From Combretum micranthum (lineage: Eukaryota; Streptophyta; Magnoliopsida; Myrtales; Combretaceae), in contig JAMXBD010000397.1 in the NCBI GenBank assembly GCA_024138025.1, positions 124,001 to 188,000 on the forward strand: DNA of 64,000 nucleotides. The letters are read 5' to 3'. This document shows positions 1-10,641 of this stretch, in pieces. The first letter of the stretch is position 1; every line of letters starts with the position of its first letter. Below the pieces are notes generated by a model. That model was not told the origin of the DNA, ran no database searches, and saw nothing but the letters and a program-made list of their open reading frames with translations. The translations under genes were made by a program, and so were the position numbers.

Positions 1-229
1 TTCAACAACTAGAAACTATCTTCACACTTCTTGCACCATTCGTACTTAATTCCTTTCTGTGTCAATCTCGTCAAAGGACTGGCAATCTTTGAAAAATCTT
101 TCACAAATCGCCTATAATAACCTGCCATTCCCAGAAAACTTCTGATTTCTGACACTGTTTTAGGACTTGGCCATTCAACCACTGCTTTGATTTTCTCGGG
201 GTCTACCAATATTCCACTTCCATTTGATT
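1..229 (-). pseudogene. Ty3/gypsy reverse transcriptase fragment (RT thumb/connection)
   Basis: The minus-strand reading contains the conserved block after the RT active site: [17 protein letters not shown], then [19 protein letters not shown] and [10 protein letters not shown]. This is the usual end of RT leading into RNase H in plant Ty3/gypsy elements, and it looks most like the chromovirus Tekay/Del type. The catalytic palm motif is absent because the homology stops at about 229, where LTR-like sequence begins. An in-frame TAG at 9-11 follows the residues EDSF; the usual residue there is Gln, so a CAG-to-TAG change is likely. The copy is a dead fragment that continues out of the window. 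Family assignment is from recognition of the motif, not from a search. Confidence 0.85.
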
Positions 230-394
230 TGTAAAAAAAGTGTAAGAAAAAATAAAGATAGATAAATAATAATAAATAGTAAAAAATAAAATGAAGTGAC
301 AAATTAATTACCAGTAGAGATAAAATACGCATATAATAGCTATAACTAACGTTTTTAGGAGCCGTAAAATTGTATCTAATATTTTTATGAAACG
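230..394. repeat. Truncated, diverged family A-like LTR piece
   Basis: This stretch resembles positions 18219-18400 of the family A LTR, including the ATAGTA-rich run and the sequence around the conserved U3 module. It joins abruptly to the RT fragment at about 230. It is the left flank of the insertion target of the 400-19207 element, so its continuation should be right of 19212, where similarity is weak. No clean LTR terminus is visible. Confidence 0.5.
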
Positions 395-3300
395 ATAAAT
401 GTCATGTCCCTAGGCGTACCCTAAACATAGTAGTCCACCTTACACAATACTAAAGCCTAGGAATGACTACTTTAGTCACGCAAAGGCTTCCATATTATGT
501 AAAAGGCGCACATCACAACCAAGGGGATGCATCGGAGTAGCGCAATTTATATTGATAATAAACAAGTACCAAGGCAAAGAGAATACTTATCATAAAATGT
601 ACACATATTACAATTCGATTCTTAGGGGCATATCCCTCTATTATCTTCAAATAAATACTAATCATATAAGTCATTACATATAAAGAACTTTACAAAATTA
701 CTTCATCTTATGATTCCATTTTCTTCATAGAAGCTTAACATCCCTTCATGACTTCCTTAATATCATGATCCTCAATTTAAGCTACGGGTATACCTGTTTC
801 AACAAAATCTATAGGGGTATAAGCTACAACTAGCTTAGTGAGATATTCCTTTTCATTCGCACCATAATTCCAAACAAGTTTCTTTATATTTTCACACATA
901 TGCTATGCATTCGATGCAGCAATCACATGAATACACAAATATATATAGTTATCCGAAAACCATATATAGAACGGATTTACCCCTCCGTATCAAAGGTTTG
1001 GGAATCGGGGTAGAAGGTCCTCGACCTTCTACTGCTAGTCCCTAGGTTCTTAACCACAGCGTTCGGTTGGCTAGGCTTCGAACCTAGAGTCGCTTTCCCC
1101 AAGCGATTTGGATTCTCCAGGAAGGAACATGGCCCGTGGCACCGCACGATCACAGCCAATCTAACTCTACGCGTAGGAGTAGCAGCCTTCTAAAATAGAT
1201 GTGACTTGATGGATGCTATGCGTAAGCGTTTTATTTTTCTTAAGCCAAACCTTATTAAGGTTTATTAGGGGCAATCAATCAATTTAGAAAACAATAAATA
1301 GGCATACAAGTAAGTAAATAAAATTATTTAAACAAACAGTTCGAAGTTGCGATATTCTTAATTCTTATTCCACGCATAAACATAGATTCACGTATATACA
1401 CATAATCCCGAATCCCCCAAACATATATCCATTTTTATCTTTTCTTAGTATACTAATGCTACTACTTTAGAAGCACAAGCAAGATAACCAAATTAGGAGG
1501 AATAACTCACTCGTCCATTTTGCGATCTTCTTAGTCGTAGTAATCCTCGGGTAGGGTAATCTCGTATCTTTCATCACCTAGACAAAAGAAATACCCGGGA
1601 TAAGTCTTTCATGAAATTTCTATTCTTGGATTTTCTAAACTTTTCTTAAAATCATGATAAAATCGTATAGGAAGAAATTCTAACTTAAAATGGCCATAAC
1701 TTGCTCATTTTAACTCGGAATTTCGCATATAATATACCGTTTTCTACCTATTCGAAAAGATCTATCCATTTCTAAGGTTATCCTTGTCATACAAAGTCAT
1801 TTGGGTTCCGAAAATGTTGGGTACAGATTTAAAACGAATTATTTCTAAACTTTTGCAAATCCATTTCTAACTCAACTTTCATTTTAAAGAAAGTCCTTTT
1901 GTGACAATATATATATATATATATATATAATATACTTGATAAATACTTTGAGAATATAGGTAAGCTCACTTTATATGCAAATATTCTAATGGTAGTGTCT
2001 CAACAATTTATTTCATAAAACAATTCATTTGGAGTTGTTAAAACTTTAACTTTGATGATTTCTTTTCAAGTATTTGAAGAAACTTTATATTTTCATAAGT
2101 ATATTCTTATTTTATTTTCTTCATTCTTTTTCTAAAAACAAGCAAATTTTCCTTAGTCTTTCATAAATTTTACTCCTAGTGATTAAAGATCAAATTTATC
2201 AAAAATATATTAAGTTGATGAAAACCTTTTCATAATTTTGTATTTAGGATGGTTTTAGAAAATGTGTCTTGTCTTCTTATATTCATTTCTAAAATATAAG
2301 CTTTTGCTTTCTAAAACTTGTTCTTTCATTTCTTTTGAAAAGAATCCTTTTTATTGATAAAATCCTTATTGTTAATCTTACTTCATTTATATTCTTTTTG
2401 AAAATGAGTTCCTTTTTTTTAGAATTTTGAAAATCATTATTTTTCCTAAGTGGGTTCATAACTTTATGAGTTGATTTTTCATCTTAACTTTGAAAACTAG
2501 TTTGTTTTCTTAGTTCTATTATGAAGTTAAAAGAGTTTAAATCTTAAGCTTTTGTAAAGCTTTTAATATTAACAAACTATTTTACTAAAACTTAGGTTAC
2601 CATAATATACAAGAAAATTTTTATTTATTATGTTTCCTTGGTAATCTATCTTTGTTATTTGTGAAAACATTGAGAAAATTCTATTTTTGTGTTGTTGATT
2701 AATAACTTTTATGATAAATTACATAATCGAAAATCTAGTTTTGAGTTCCTTTAATAAAATGAAATTCTACTTTTAGGTTAGTTGAGACATTGACATTATG
2801 TAAATGCAAGTATTATGAGCTTATAAAGAAATAAGAATATAAGAAAATACTAGAAACAAATAATAAGCGAGAAAAAAAAATATCAAGTATTGGGAACCTT
2901 AGCTTCATCAAGGTATCCCAATCAAGTATTGGAGCCTTAGCTTCATCAAGGCATCCGGGACTAAGAATGGACTAGTCCTGAAAGATTAAAGAAAATAAAC
3001 AAAAGATTGTTTTGACTTGATATGGACAGGTCTAAGTGAAATGACCTAGATATAAATTCTATTTAGATTTCATGTGTTTATTTAATTATTTTAAATTGTT
3101 GAATTGAATGAGCATGGTTGTGTTGCTAGTATTCTAATATATATATATATATATTATTATTTTGCATGTATATATTGAAATAAATGTCTTTGTTTTATAT
3201 GTATTAATGTGTGTGTGTAATAAAATTATTAGTTATGTCTTTTGTACATTAAGGTGTTAGTTAAGTTAGATTTATAAAATTAACTTTGGTTTTATAAGAT

Positions 3301-4054
3301 TAGTGATGGAATTTTATTTCTTTAATTAAGTAGCATTTATGCTCAAAAATAAGTTCCAAATGAGACCTAAATGCACCCCAAATGCCTCCTAAATTTATAT
3401 ATACTTTAAGGGGTAGTTTTGGAATATGTTTAATGCCTAATTAAGCTAATTTGAACTACTTTTTGGGGGCAGCTCACTTTTATACGAATTTTGCTTCTTC
3501 TTTCTTTCTTTTCTTCTTCCTCTTTCAATTCCATTCCAAGCTCAAGTCAAAGTCAATATCAAGTTTAAAAAAAAAAAAAAATCAAAGTTATCCTTAAGAC
3601 AAGGTTATATATATTTGTATTTGAATTGATTTAGTTATGATTGTTGTTTTGTTTGTTTTCTTTCTTGAAGTGATTACATGAATTCTTTATTGGAATGAGT
3701 TTAATGTTGATCAAATTGTTTGTTCATGCTTGGGATGAGTTATGAATGTGTTATATGAGTGTGTGAGTTTGTGCGTGTATGGTTGAAGAGATATGAAGTG
3801 TTGGGAGGATGTGAAGAGGATTTGCGTAGGAAATTTAGAATGGATTGAAGTGGAATTTGAAGTGTTTAAATTGTGTTGATTTCATGATTTGAGTGGCTAA
3901 GATTAAGTTGTATAGATAGGAGTGAGTATATGAAGTTGGAAGTGTAGTTGAGGAAGGTTTTGAAGTGTTTTAAGATAAATTTTTCAAAGTGAAAAACAGA
4001 GGATTTGAATTCTGTCGTTTAAGTCTGTTTTTAAAACGTACGTTGTCACCTGGG

Positions 4055-4425
4055 AATTCAACGCCGCCGGCTTAAAGGCAGCGTTGGATTCAGAATTCTT
4101 AAGGCTGGATGAAAGCCGCCGGCTTTCGCTGGAAAATTCACAGCGTTCATTCTGTCATATTGTACGCTGGCAGCGGAAATTAAGGCCACCGGCGTATGTG
4201 TCAAAGCTACCCGCGTATCTGGGTAAGCGGACGGCTTAGACCTCTCTGGACGTTTTTGAAATTTTTGGTTTTAGATTCTACACTGGCTCAAGGCCGCCGG
4301 CATAGGATGCAAAGGCTGACGGCGTACCCTTGAACATTGCCAGCGCTGGCAGTGTTGATTTTTAGAGCATCGAGCACCGGCTCAAAGCCACCGGCTTTGG
4401 CTGCCGGCCTATCCTCTGTGTTTTT
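4055..4425. repeat. GC-rich degenerate repeat block inside the solo LTR
   Basis: The motif GCCGCCGGC or GCCACCGGC recurs near 4062, 4110, 4186, 4290 and 4390. Each is followed by related words such as GGCTTAAAGG, GGCTTTCGC or GGCGTA. The surroundings are strongly AT-rich, so this block stands out in composition. No open reading frame explains it. Confidence 0.55.
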
Positions 4426-4846
4426 GAAATTTAAAAACTTTTTCTAAAATTTTTCGAAGTTTTTTATTTGAGCAATTGAGTATTTATTAAGCGATTTAGG
4501 ATATAATAGGATGTTTAAATGCTTATTTGTGACTTTGTATTCAATTATTTGGATTTCTTTGATTAATTGTGATATATGGATATAATATGTGTATAATTGT
4601 GAGAATGAAATCAATAATTATTGAGTTATTGATTATTGTGATATTTCTATTTCAGTTAAGGATTCTTCGGTTAGTTCATTACCGAGAGATCCTAGTTATA
4701 TTCTAACGGGTTCAGGTACGCAATAACTTGTTTGTTATTTGCTAGGGCTAGGCATTCCTAAATTGACTTAAATTGATTAGACTTAACATTTGAATGAATT
4801 GGATGTCTATTACGCTGTTTAATCTGGTCCGAGGAGTAGCGAACCT

Positions 4847-4945
4847 GTCATGATGCAATGACATGTTAGTTAGGCGCTTAACCAAGTCATGATGCAATGA
4901 CTTTACCATGATGCAATGGCACGCTATGATGCAATAGCAATTCTT
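4847..4945. repeat. Short tandem array of ATGATGCAAT units
   Basis: Four copies of (C/T)ATGATGCAAT(G/A)(A/G)C occur within about 100 bp, separated by short variable spacers. They lie within the solo LTR at 3037-5826. Confidence 0.55.
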
Positions 4946-7511
4946 TTTGGTTAAGTGGGTAGCCGATAGGGGGAATAGTATCTGAGTAACGTTTGCTTAA
5001 ACTTAGGGGGAAATACCATGATTTAGTTCAAAGTTTATGGGAACTTGTGAACTAGGCTCATGTTATGGACTGAGTTTAAGTAGAGTCGGGCAACGGCTTT
5101 TAAACCCTAAATGAAGCTATTATCTTCATGAAATAGATATAGGAGATATAAGTATTCGGACTGCTTATATCAACCCCCTGAGCAGCTGCTGTTACTCAGG
5201 ACCCCTGAATTCCCGAAGCATGACCGGGGTTTGAATACCCTCTTGTTGATTTGTGAAAGAAAATGTAATAAAGATAACCGCTTGTTCTATGATGCATTAC
5301 ATCAATTTAATGACTTGTTTTTGCATTGGTTATTGTGTACTGGGCCTCTGGCTCACTTTTGCTGCTTTGCAGGTATTGGAGACGAGTTTTATGATGATTT
5401 GGGCTATGGGTCCGATTTCGAGAGATTTCTGGATGAGTGGGACGAATAGGATCCTACCACCCTGGACCTTTGGAAGGAACTTTTTGCTAAGGAAAAGCTA
5501 TGTATAGAAGGCTTGTTAGTTAAGCCAATTTTTGTAATGACCTTAAGATCCTTTAGGATTCTTATGTTTTGAGAAAACATGTAATTTTTTTATAGTGTCA
5601 TGTATTGGCATAAACGATGTTTATATAATGTAAATGTATGTATAGATTGCTTTTGTTAGCAATCTTGTTTTGTTTAAAAAGTTCTTTACAAAGTATAGTG
5701 GTTTTGATCAAACAATTCTCATAAACTGTTAGTTTTAGGACAACCTTACATATAATGTGAAAACATTATATGTGGTTGGGGATTCGGTACTGTAAGTCTT
5801 GGGATTTAGAGGAACGGGTCATTACACTAAGACTAGAAAGACTAGTCTTAATAATTGCATAAAATAAATAAATTGCATAACTTGAAAGTAAATAAATAAC
5901 AAATGAGCTTATATGTTCTAAATAAATATATATACATAGTATACATAATATTATATAAGTTAGATTAGAAGCAAATAATAACAACATAATAAAATAGGAA
6001 ACTTATGTACAAGAACAAAATATGAACATGTTGTTGTTTTTACTACTCATATGAGTTTCAAAACAACACCATAGTCATGCAGGTTACATGACATGGATAA
6101 TTAAATGGTTGAAAGAAATTTTTACCTAAGGTATTTGTGTATAAAGATGGTGGTGAATGTATGGTTATGTGGTTATGGAGAGATGATATTTGTATTGCAT
6201 AAAGAGAAATTCTTGTGGGTATTTGGTTAAAGAGAGTTTTGGTAGAGGAAAAGTTTATGGAGAGTGTTTGTGTAGAGAATTTGAGAGAGTTTTGGTAGTG
6301 AAATGAATTGCGTGAAAGAATGAAAGAAGAATGGGGTATTTATAGAATTTTTGGAGTGAATTTTAGATGTAATAAAATAAATTGAAAAAGAAAAATAATT
6401 GAGGGAAAATGGGAGGGGTGTGGCGCCGGCCATGGGTATTGGGAGAGAGAGTGAGTTGATTTTTGAGTGAATTTTGTAAGAAAATAATTAATATCTAAGA
6501 TATGATTTGATATAAGATGTATTGGAAATATAAAAAGTAAGAAAATAGGTATGTAGGTAGTAAGAAATAGGTGCAAGAAAAAGTAGAGATAGTGAAATAG
6601 TAATGAATAGTAGAAAAGTACTATGAATAGTAGACTAGACAATTAAAGTACCGGTAATAATAAAAATACACGTAACCGAGTTATATCTGTAATTTTTAGC
6701 TACCGAAAAATTCTAAAACTGATATTTTTGGAATCCTTATATTTTTACGAGTCTATTGGTATAAACGGAATATTTTTTATATTCCGAGCTCTGGGACACG
6801 CTATTTGCGAATCTGATATTTTTATGTTACCCTATATTATTACCAACTATTTTAAGCTATTGGCTTAATTTCGTTTTCTAGGGTTTGAAAACGCGGGATT
6901 GCCGAATCTTAAACACTAGGGTTAGTTATAGACTTTGTTGACTTTAGGGTTCCGGTTTGACTTCCGGTTTCGTCGAGATATTCGTAAGATCGTATAATTT
7001 TCGAGTTTTGATCGTTTTATATTTTTAGCTCGACATCTATGGTTTATCTTATTTTATTTGTGATCATTTAATAGTTTTAGTTCTCGGGATCGTTTAACCG
7101 AGTCAAGAGTTATGAGTTGACTCAATTTGACTTTCGCCAAAAATTGAAATTTCTAATTCTGAAATTTATCAAGGGTTTTAAGATTTTGTTGTTGATCGTT
7201 ACTTGGATATATTGTCTTGATTTGCGTGTTAGGAAACGGTTAGGTGATTTGATTGATGTACGAATGTTGCTTCAACTAATAGTTGGATTTTTCTATTTTG
7301 TTTTTGAGGGTTCCCTATTTCTTAAATTAAGAAATCTCGTTTTTTATCTTTATTTAGAATTAGATTTTAACTTGGTTCGCGTTTTAGGGTTTCGTTTCTG
7401 GTGTTTATCTTGATTTAGAATTTGGTTTTAACTTGAGTCGCTTTTTGGGATTTCAATTTTAAACTTTTAGAATTATTTTCTATGAATTATGAAAATTTTT
7501 GGGGGTTTACA

Positions 7512-7524
7512 ACCTACCCACCTT
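7512..7524 (-). other. Polypurine tract of the family A element
   Basis: The minus strand reads AAGGTGGGTAGGT directly before the LTR start TGTAAACCCCC. Just upstream (minus strand) is GGACAAAAATTTCTTTAA, which matches the common 3' end of plant Ty3/gypsy pol. Its position next to the 3' LTR fixes the orientation of the element. Confidence 0.8.
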
Positions 7525-8438
7525 AAAGAAATTTTTGTCCTCAAAACTTGTTATGCATACGTAGTCTTGTAGAAATTGATGAGAAATTGTATGTCGTATC
7601 TCATCAATATTCTTGATATTTGGAATTTCATCTCATTTTTATTTGTTGGAACGGTATTATGATTTTTTTAAGTCGTTTCCTTAATCTCTATATATCTGAT
7701 ACCTTCTTTAGTTTCACTTCCATAAAAGGGTTTAGAAGTTTATCGTTGTTTTTGAAATTCTTCTTTCATATTTTCTATTTCTCTTTTATCTTTAGTCCGT
7801 GTTATCGAGAAATTTGTTATTTTTGTGCATTTAATATTCTATACAATATAGCATATATAAAATCAATAAGATTTGGTTTTAGCGACTTTCAACCTTCACT
7901 TTACTTGACCTTTTTGAAGAATCTCAAACTCGACCAATACGACAGATGACCAACGACTTTGACTTGAATCAATTTTGAATTGATGACGACTCACTATGAC
8001 ATGACACCGGTACATTCACTTGACAAAGGAAGGTTGTGAATTCGCTTTCCCATTCTTATGTGAGTATATATATGACATGCACGTATAAAATACGCAATGT
8101 TTATACTTATTCCATATTGTTGTTTTATTATTTACGTGGTCATCTTGATAAGGTTTGAGGTCAAGATGAAAAATTTGGAAATTGCTTGTTGATATTTTAT
8201 CATTACCGGTTCTAGCTTTTAGGCGGTAATAGTTATGCTTTTGATGTACTTTGTTTTCGGTGTGTTCAAGGTAAATGCCAATTGATTTACTTTCTTCTTT
8301 TGATACGTACAAAATTTTTTACAATCATATTTTTATTCCTTTTGTATTAAGGGAAAAAGGTGATGATTACATAATCTATGGTCATTACTGGCAACTGTTG
8401 CTTTGGTCCTAGCGGTATAAGGAAATCTAACATCGATG
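7525..8438 (-). other. Internal region of the family A element with no recognisable coding
   Basis: This stretch lies between the gag remnant and the polypurine tract, where pol should be about 4 kb long. Apart from the short pol-end relic next to the PPT, I recognise no protease, RT, RNase H or integrase motif on either strand. An unbroken 98-codon minus-strand frame at 8016-8312 has no family features and is probably chance. Confidence 0.5.
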
Positions 8439-9705
8439 TTAACCTGATATCAAATCGCATTCGTGACTATCGTCTTCTTCTAAAACAGCGAATTCCATCT
8501 CTTGGTTGGCTTCCTCGCAAACCCATTGTCCTTGTAAGTTGTACACACATACTTCTCGTGGGGATATTATCGGGTATCTCCCGATCCTGCTGTTATTCGT
8601 GTCCTTCTTCTTAGGGCACTACTTGGCAATATGTCCTGGTTCCTTACAGATCAGACAGGTGGCAGGGGTTTTCTGTGGACATCTCATGACTTTGTGATTC
8701 GGACTCCCACAGTAGTAACACTTGTGTTGTAACTTAGGACATTGTCTTGGTTGATGTTCCTTTTTGCATTTCCAACATTGGGTATCCAGTTTCTTTTTGT
8801 CCTTCTTTCTATTCGGGCTGACCGATGTTTTGAGCTCATTGACTTTGAGGCCTTGGCTAGGTTCACTTATAGATTCTTCCTCAATTATCATGACATTTCC
8901 TTCCGTCCTTCTCATTTTCTTAGCACCATCCACAATTCGTGCTCTTTCTACTAGTTCTCGAAAATCTTTGATGTCAAATTCTATCAACTTGATACAAAGG
9001 TCTTCATCCAATCCTCCTAAGAAAACTTGCCTCTTGAGCTCTTCACTATTCTTATATGATTCGGGGTATCGTAACAGCTTACTAAACTCTGTTTCATATT
9101 GTTCAAGACTACGGCCTACTTGAGAAATACTTAAGAAATCTGCACTATATTGGATTCTCAAGCTTCTAAGGAAAAAGTTCTCCAAGAATTCATGCCTAAA
9201 TGTCTCCCATGTGATTGGTGGTAGTAGCTCCCTACTTTTGGATTCCCACCATATCCTTGCATTGAACCTCAGCATAAAAGTACCATATGTAAGCTGAAGG
9301 TATTGTGGTACTTCAAAAGCATTGAAAGATCGCTCTATTTATGCTAACCAATCCTCGCTTCATCCAGTTTTCCAAAAGCTCCATCAAAATATCGATTGCA
9401 CTTGATGAACTCTGGAAACATACTCTGATAAGGTTTTGGTAATAGCGGCTCAGTTGGTGCTGTTTCAATCGTTGGTGTTGGAACTTCTGGTGCTGCTTCT
9501 TGTGCAGGTGCTGGTGTAGGCATAGCCTGAGCCTGTTGTGCGAAATTTCTTATGAGGTTGGCAAGTTGTTCGATGTTAGCTTGATCCATTCTTGGTTGAT
9601 TTGGTCGTTGAGATCCCTCCGGGTTCTCAGGTTCTACAGGGGGTATTTCTCGGTTGTGTTGTACACGAGTGTGTCTCCTATTTGTTCTACAGGTTTTATC
9701 AAGCT
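8439..9705 (-). pseudogene. gag: Retrotransposon gag with triple zinc knuckle (broken)
   Basis: The minus strand encodes a gag polyprotein. An N-terminal part (Met at 9589, open upstream to about 9705) has a Pro/Ala/Glu-rich linker. It is followed by a capsid region (RFNARIWWES, then TWETFRHEFLENFF and LEQYETEFSKLLRYPE) typical of the plant retrotransposon gag domain. Three cysteine knuckles follow: CWKCKKEHQPRQC (one residue short of the usual spacing), CYYCGSPNHKVMRC (canonical CX2CX4HX4C), and CLICKEPGHIAK whose last Cys lies after a stop. Lesions are a frameshift around 9344-9380, TAA at 9339-9341, and TAG at 8619-8621 where Tyr is expected. The frame then stays open to TAA at 8439. Gag would coat the RNA in the particle; this copy cannot be made. 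Confidence 0.85.
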
Positions 9706-10075
9706 AGTGTGAGATTCTTGAACTTTATTAAGTCTTAGATGTTTTTCGGAAAGACATTCGAGAAATATGCTAATAGCAATCGAGTACGGAAATGAGAAAA
9801 TATATATATAGAAGAAATATTGAAAATTGACTAAAATCATAATAATGAAAAAGGAAATTCCATATCATTAAAACAAATACATGGAAATAGAAGGAAGACT
9901 TAAATTCTTCCTTTACAAAAGTTCAAAGAAAGGATACAAAACATGGTTAAAATTTCAAATCATTACATAGACAACATATACACCATCGTTTATCCTTCTA
10001 CAAAAGTGTTACTCCTATCAGTATATTAAAGCTTTTACGGGAGGTTTAACACCCGTTCCTACTTCGGATTCTTCT

Positions 10076-10636
10076 TCACAGGGTAGGATCATTTCCTTGA
10101 TTACTTGATCCCTCGTCTTCATTATCAGGAGCTTTTTCTTTTCCCTTATGGTGAGATTCTGTGGTCGGATTTCTGGATGAAGTTCCATATTTTATCTTGG
10201 ATGGGTCATCTTCTTTGGTAGGGTCATCCCATAGACCTTGTGACTTTAGATCTTCACATACATAAAGATACCATACCTTGCACATGTAGCATGTTTCCTT
10301 GGCATTTGTAGGGTAATTCCTGGTCCTACAAATGAGACAGTTGCATACGTAGCATTTCCTTATTGTTGTTGGGTAAATGTTGGCATTATGTCTTCCCTTT
10401 GTATAACCAGAATAGATAGTGCCATTCTTCTTAGGACAATTAAGGAATTTGTGATCTTTGTTCCCATAGAAGTAACACCTGTGTTGCAGTCGTGGGCAAC
10501 TTTTGGGGAAATGTCCTCCTTCACACTTCCAGCATTTGACCTTAAAGGTTACGAAATCCTTAAGAGGTTGGAGTTGTTTATGCTTCTTAGCCTAGGGTCC
10601 TAGATTAGCCATGAAGGAAGGCACTAGTGTTGCTTC
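10076..10636 (-). pseudogene. Second gag-like remnant, zinc-knuckle and C-terminal part
   Basis: The minus strand is open from about 10590 to the stop at 10076. It contains CWKCEGGHFPKSC, the same shortened knuckle spacing as the gag at 8439-9705, followed by a knuckle in which the second Cys has become Tyr (CYFYGNKDHKFLNC). Further Cys pairs and an acidic, Ser/Lys-rich tail follow. A TAG at about 10594 interrupts the frame upstream. It sits about 370 bp upstream (in element orientation) of the start of the other gag, so the element carries two related gag modules in series. Its N-terminal part appears to be 14077-14245, separated by the solo LTR insertion. Confidence 0.65.
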
Positions 10637-10641
10637 GAGTT

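Larger units (their letters stand above)
3037..5826 (+). mobile_element. Solo LTR, 2790 bp, TSD CTAAG, probably Ty3/gypsy
   Basis: It starts TGAAATGACC and ends GGTCATTACA, a near-perfect terminal inverted repeat with TG...CA ends. CTAAG occurs at 3032-3036 and 5827-5831. Both other family A copies hold the uninterrupted site with a single CTAAG (around 17466-17470 and about 54765), which proves the insertion. No internal domain is present, so it is a solo LTR. Plus orientation is inferred from a TATA-like run near 3400 followed by a TC-rich stretch at 3490-3530. The segment 4055-4425 is unusually GC-rich with repeated GCCGCCGGC-type motifs, and 4850-4940 carries four ATGATGCAAT repeats. Confidence 0.88.
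400..7511 (-). repeat. 3' LTR of the family A element, split by a nested solo LTR
   Basis: On the plus strand it starts TGTCATGTCCC and ends GGGGGTTTACA, so on the minus strand it starts TGTAAACCCCC and ends GACATGACA. It aligns along its length with 14833-19207; by eye identity is in the low-to-mid 90s percent, with many C/T and G/A differences. It is interrupted at 3037-5826. Compared with the other copies it lacks about 50 bp near 6797. A TATA-like TATAAATA lies on the minus strand at 6344-6337. A tandem duplication of a unit of about 38 bp lies at about 2882-2957. Confidence 0.88.

Noticed and set aside
977..1159. 60-codon minus-strand frame also present at 52700-52882
   Set aside because: It begins with TTG, lies in a conserved GC-richer part of the family A LTR, and is shared only because the LTRs are copies.
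5231..5507. Overlapping short plus-strand frames
   Set aside because: Both lie inside the solo LTR at 3037-5826 and have no family features.
7117..7949. Leu/Phe-rich frames that look like membrane proteins
   Set aside because: They are translations of T-rich LTR and internal retroelement sequence.
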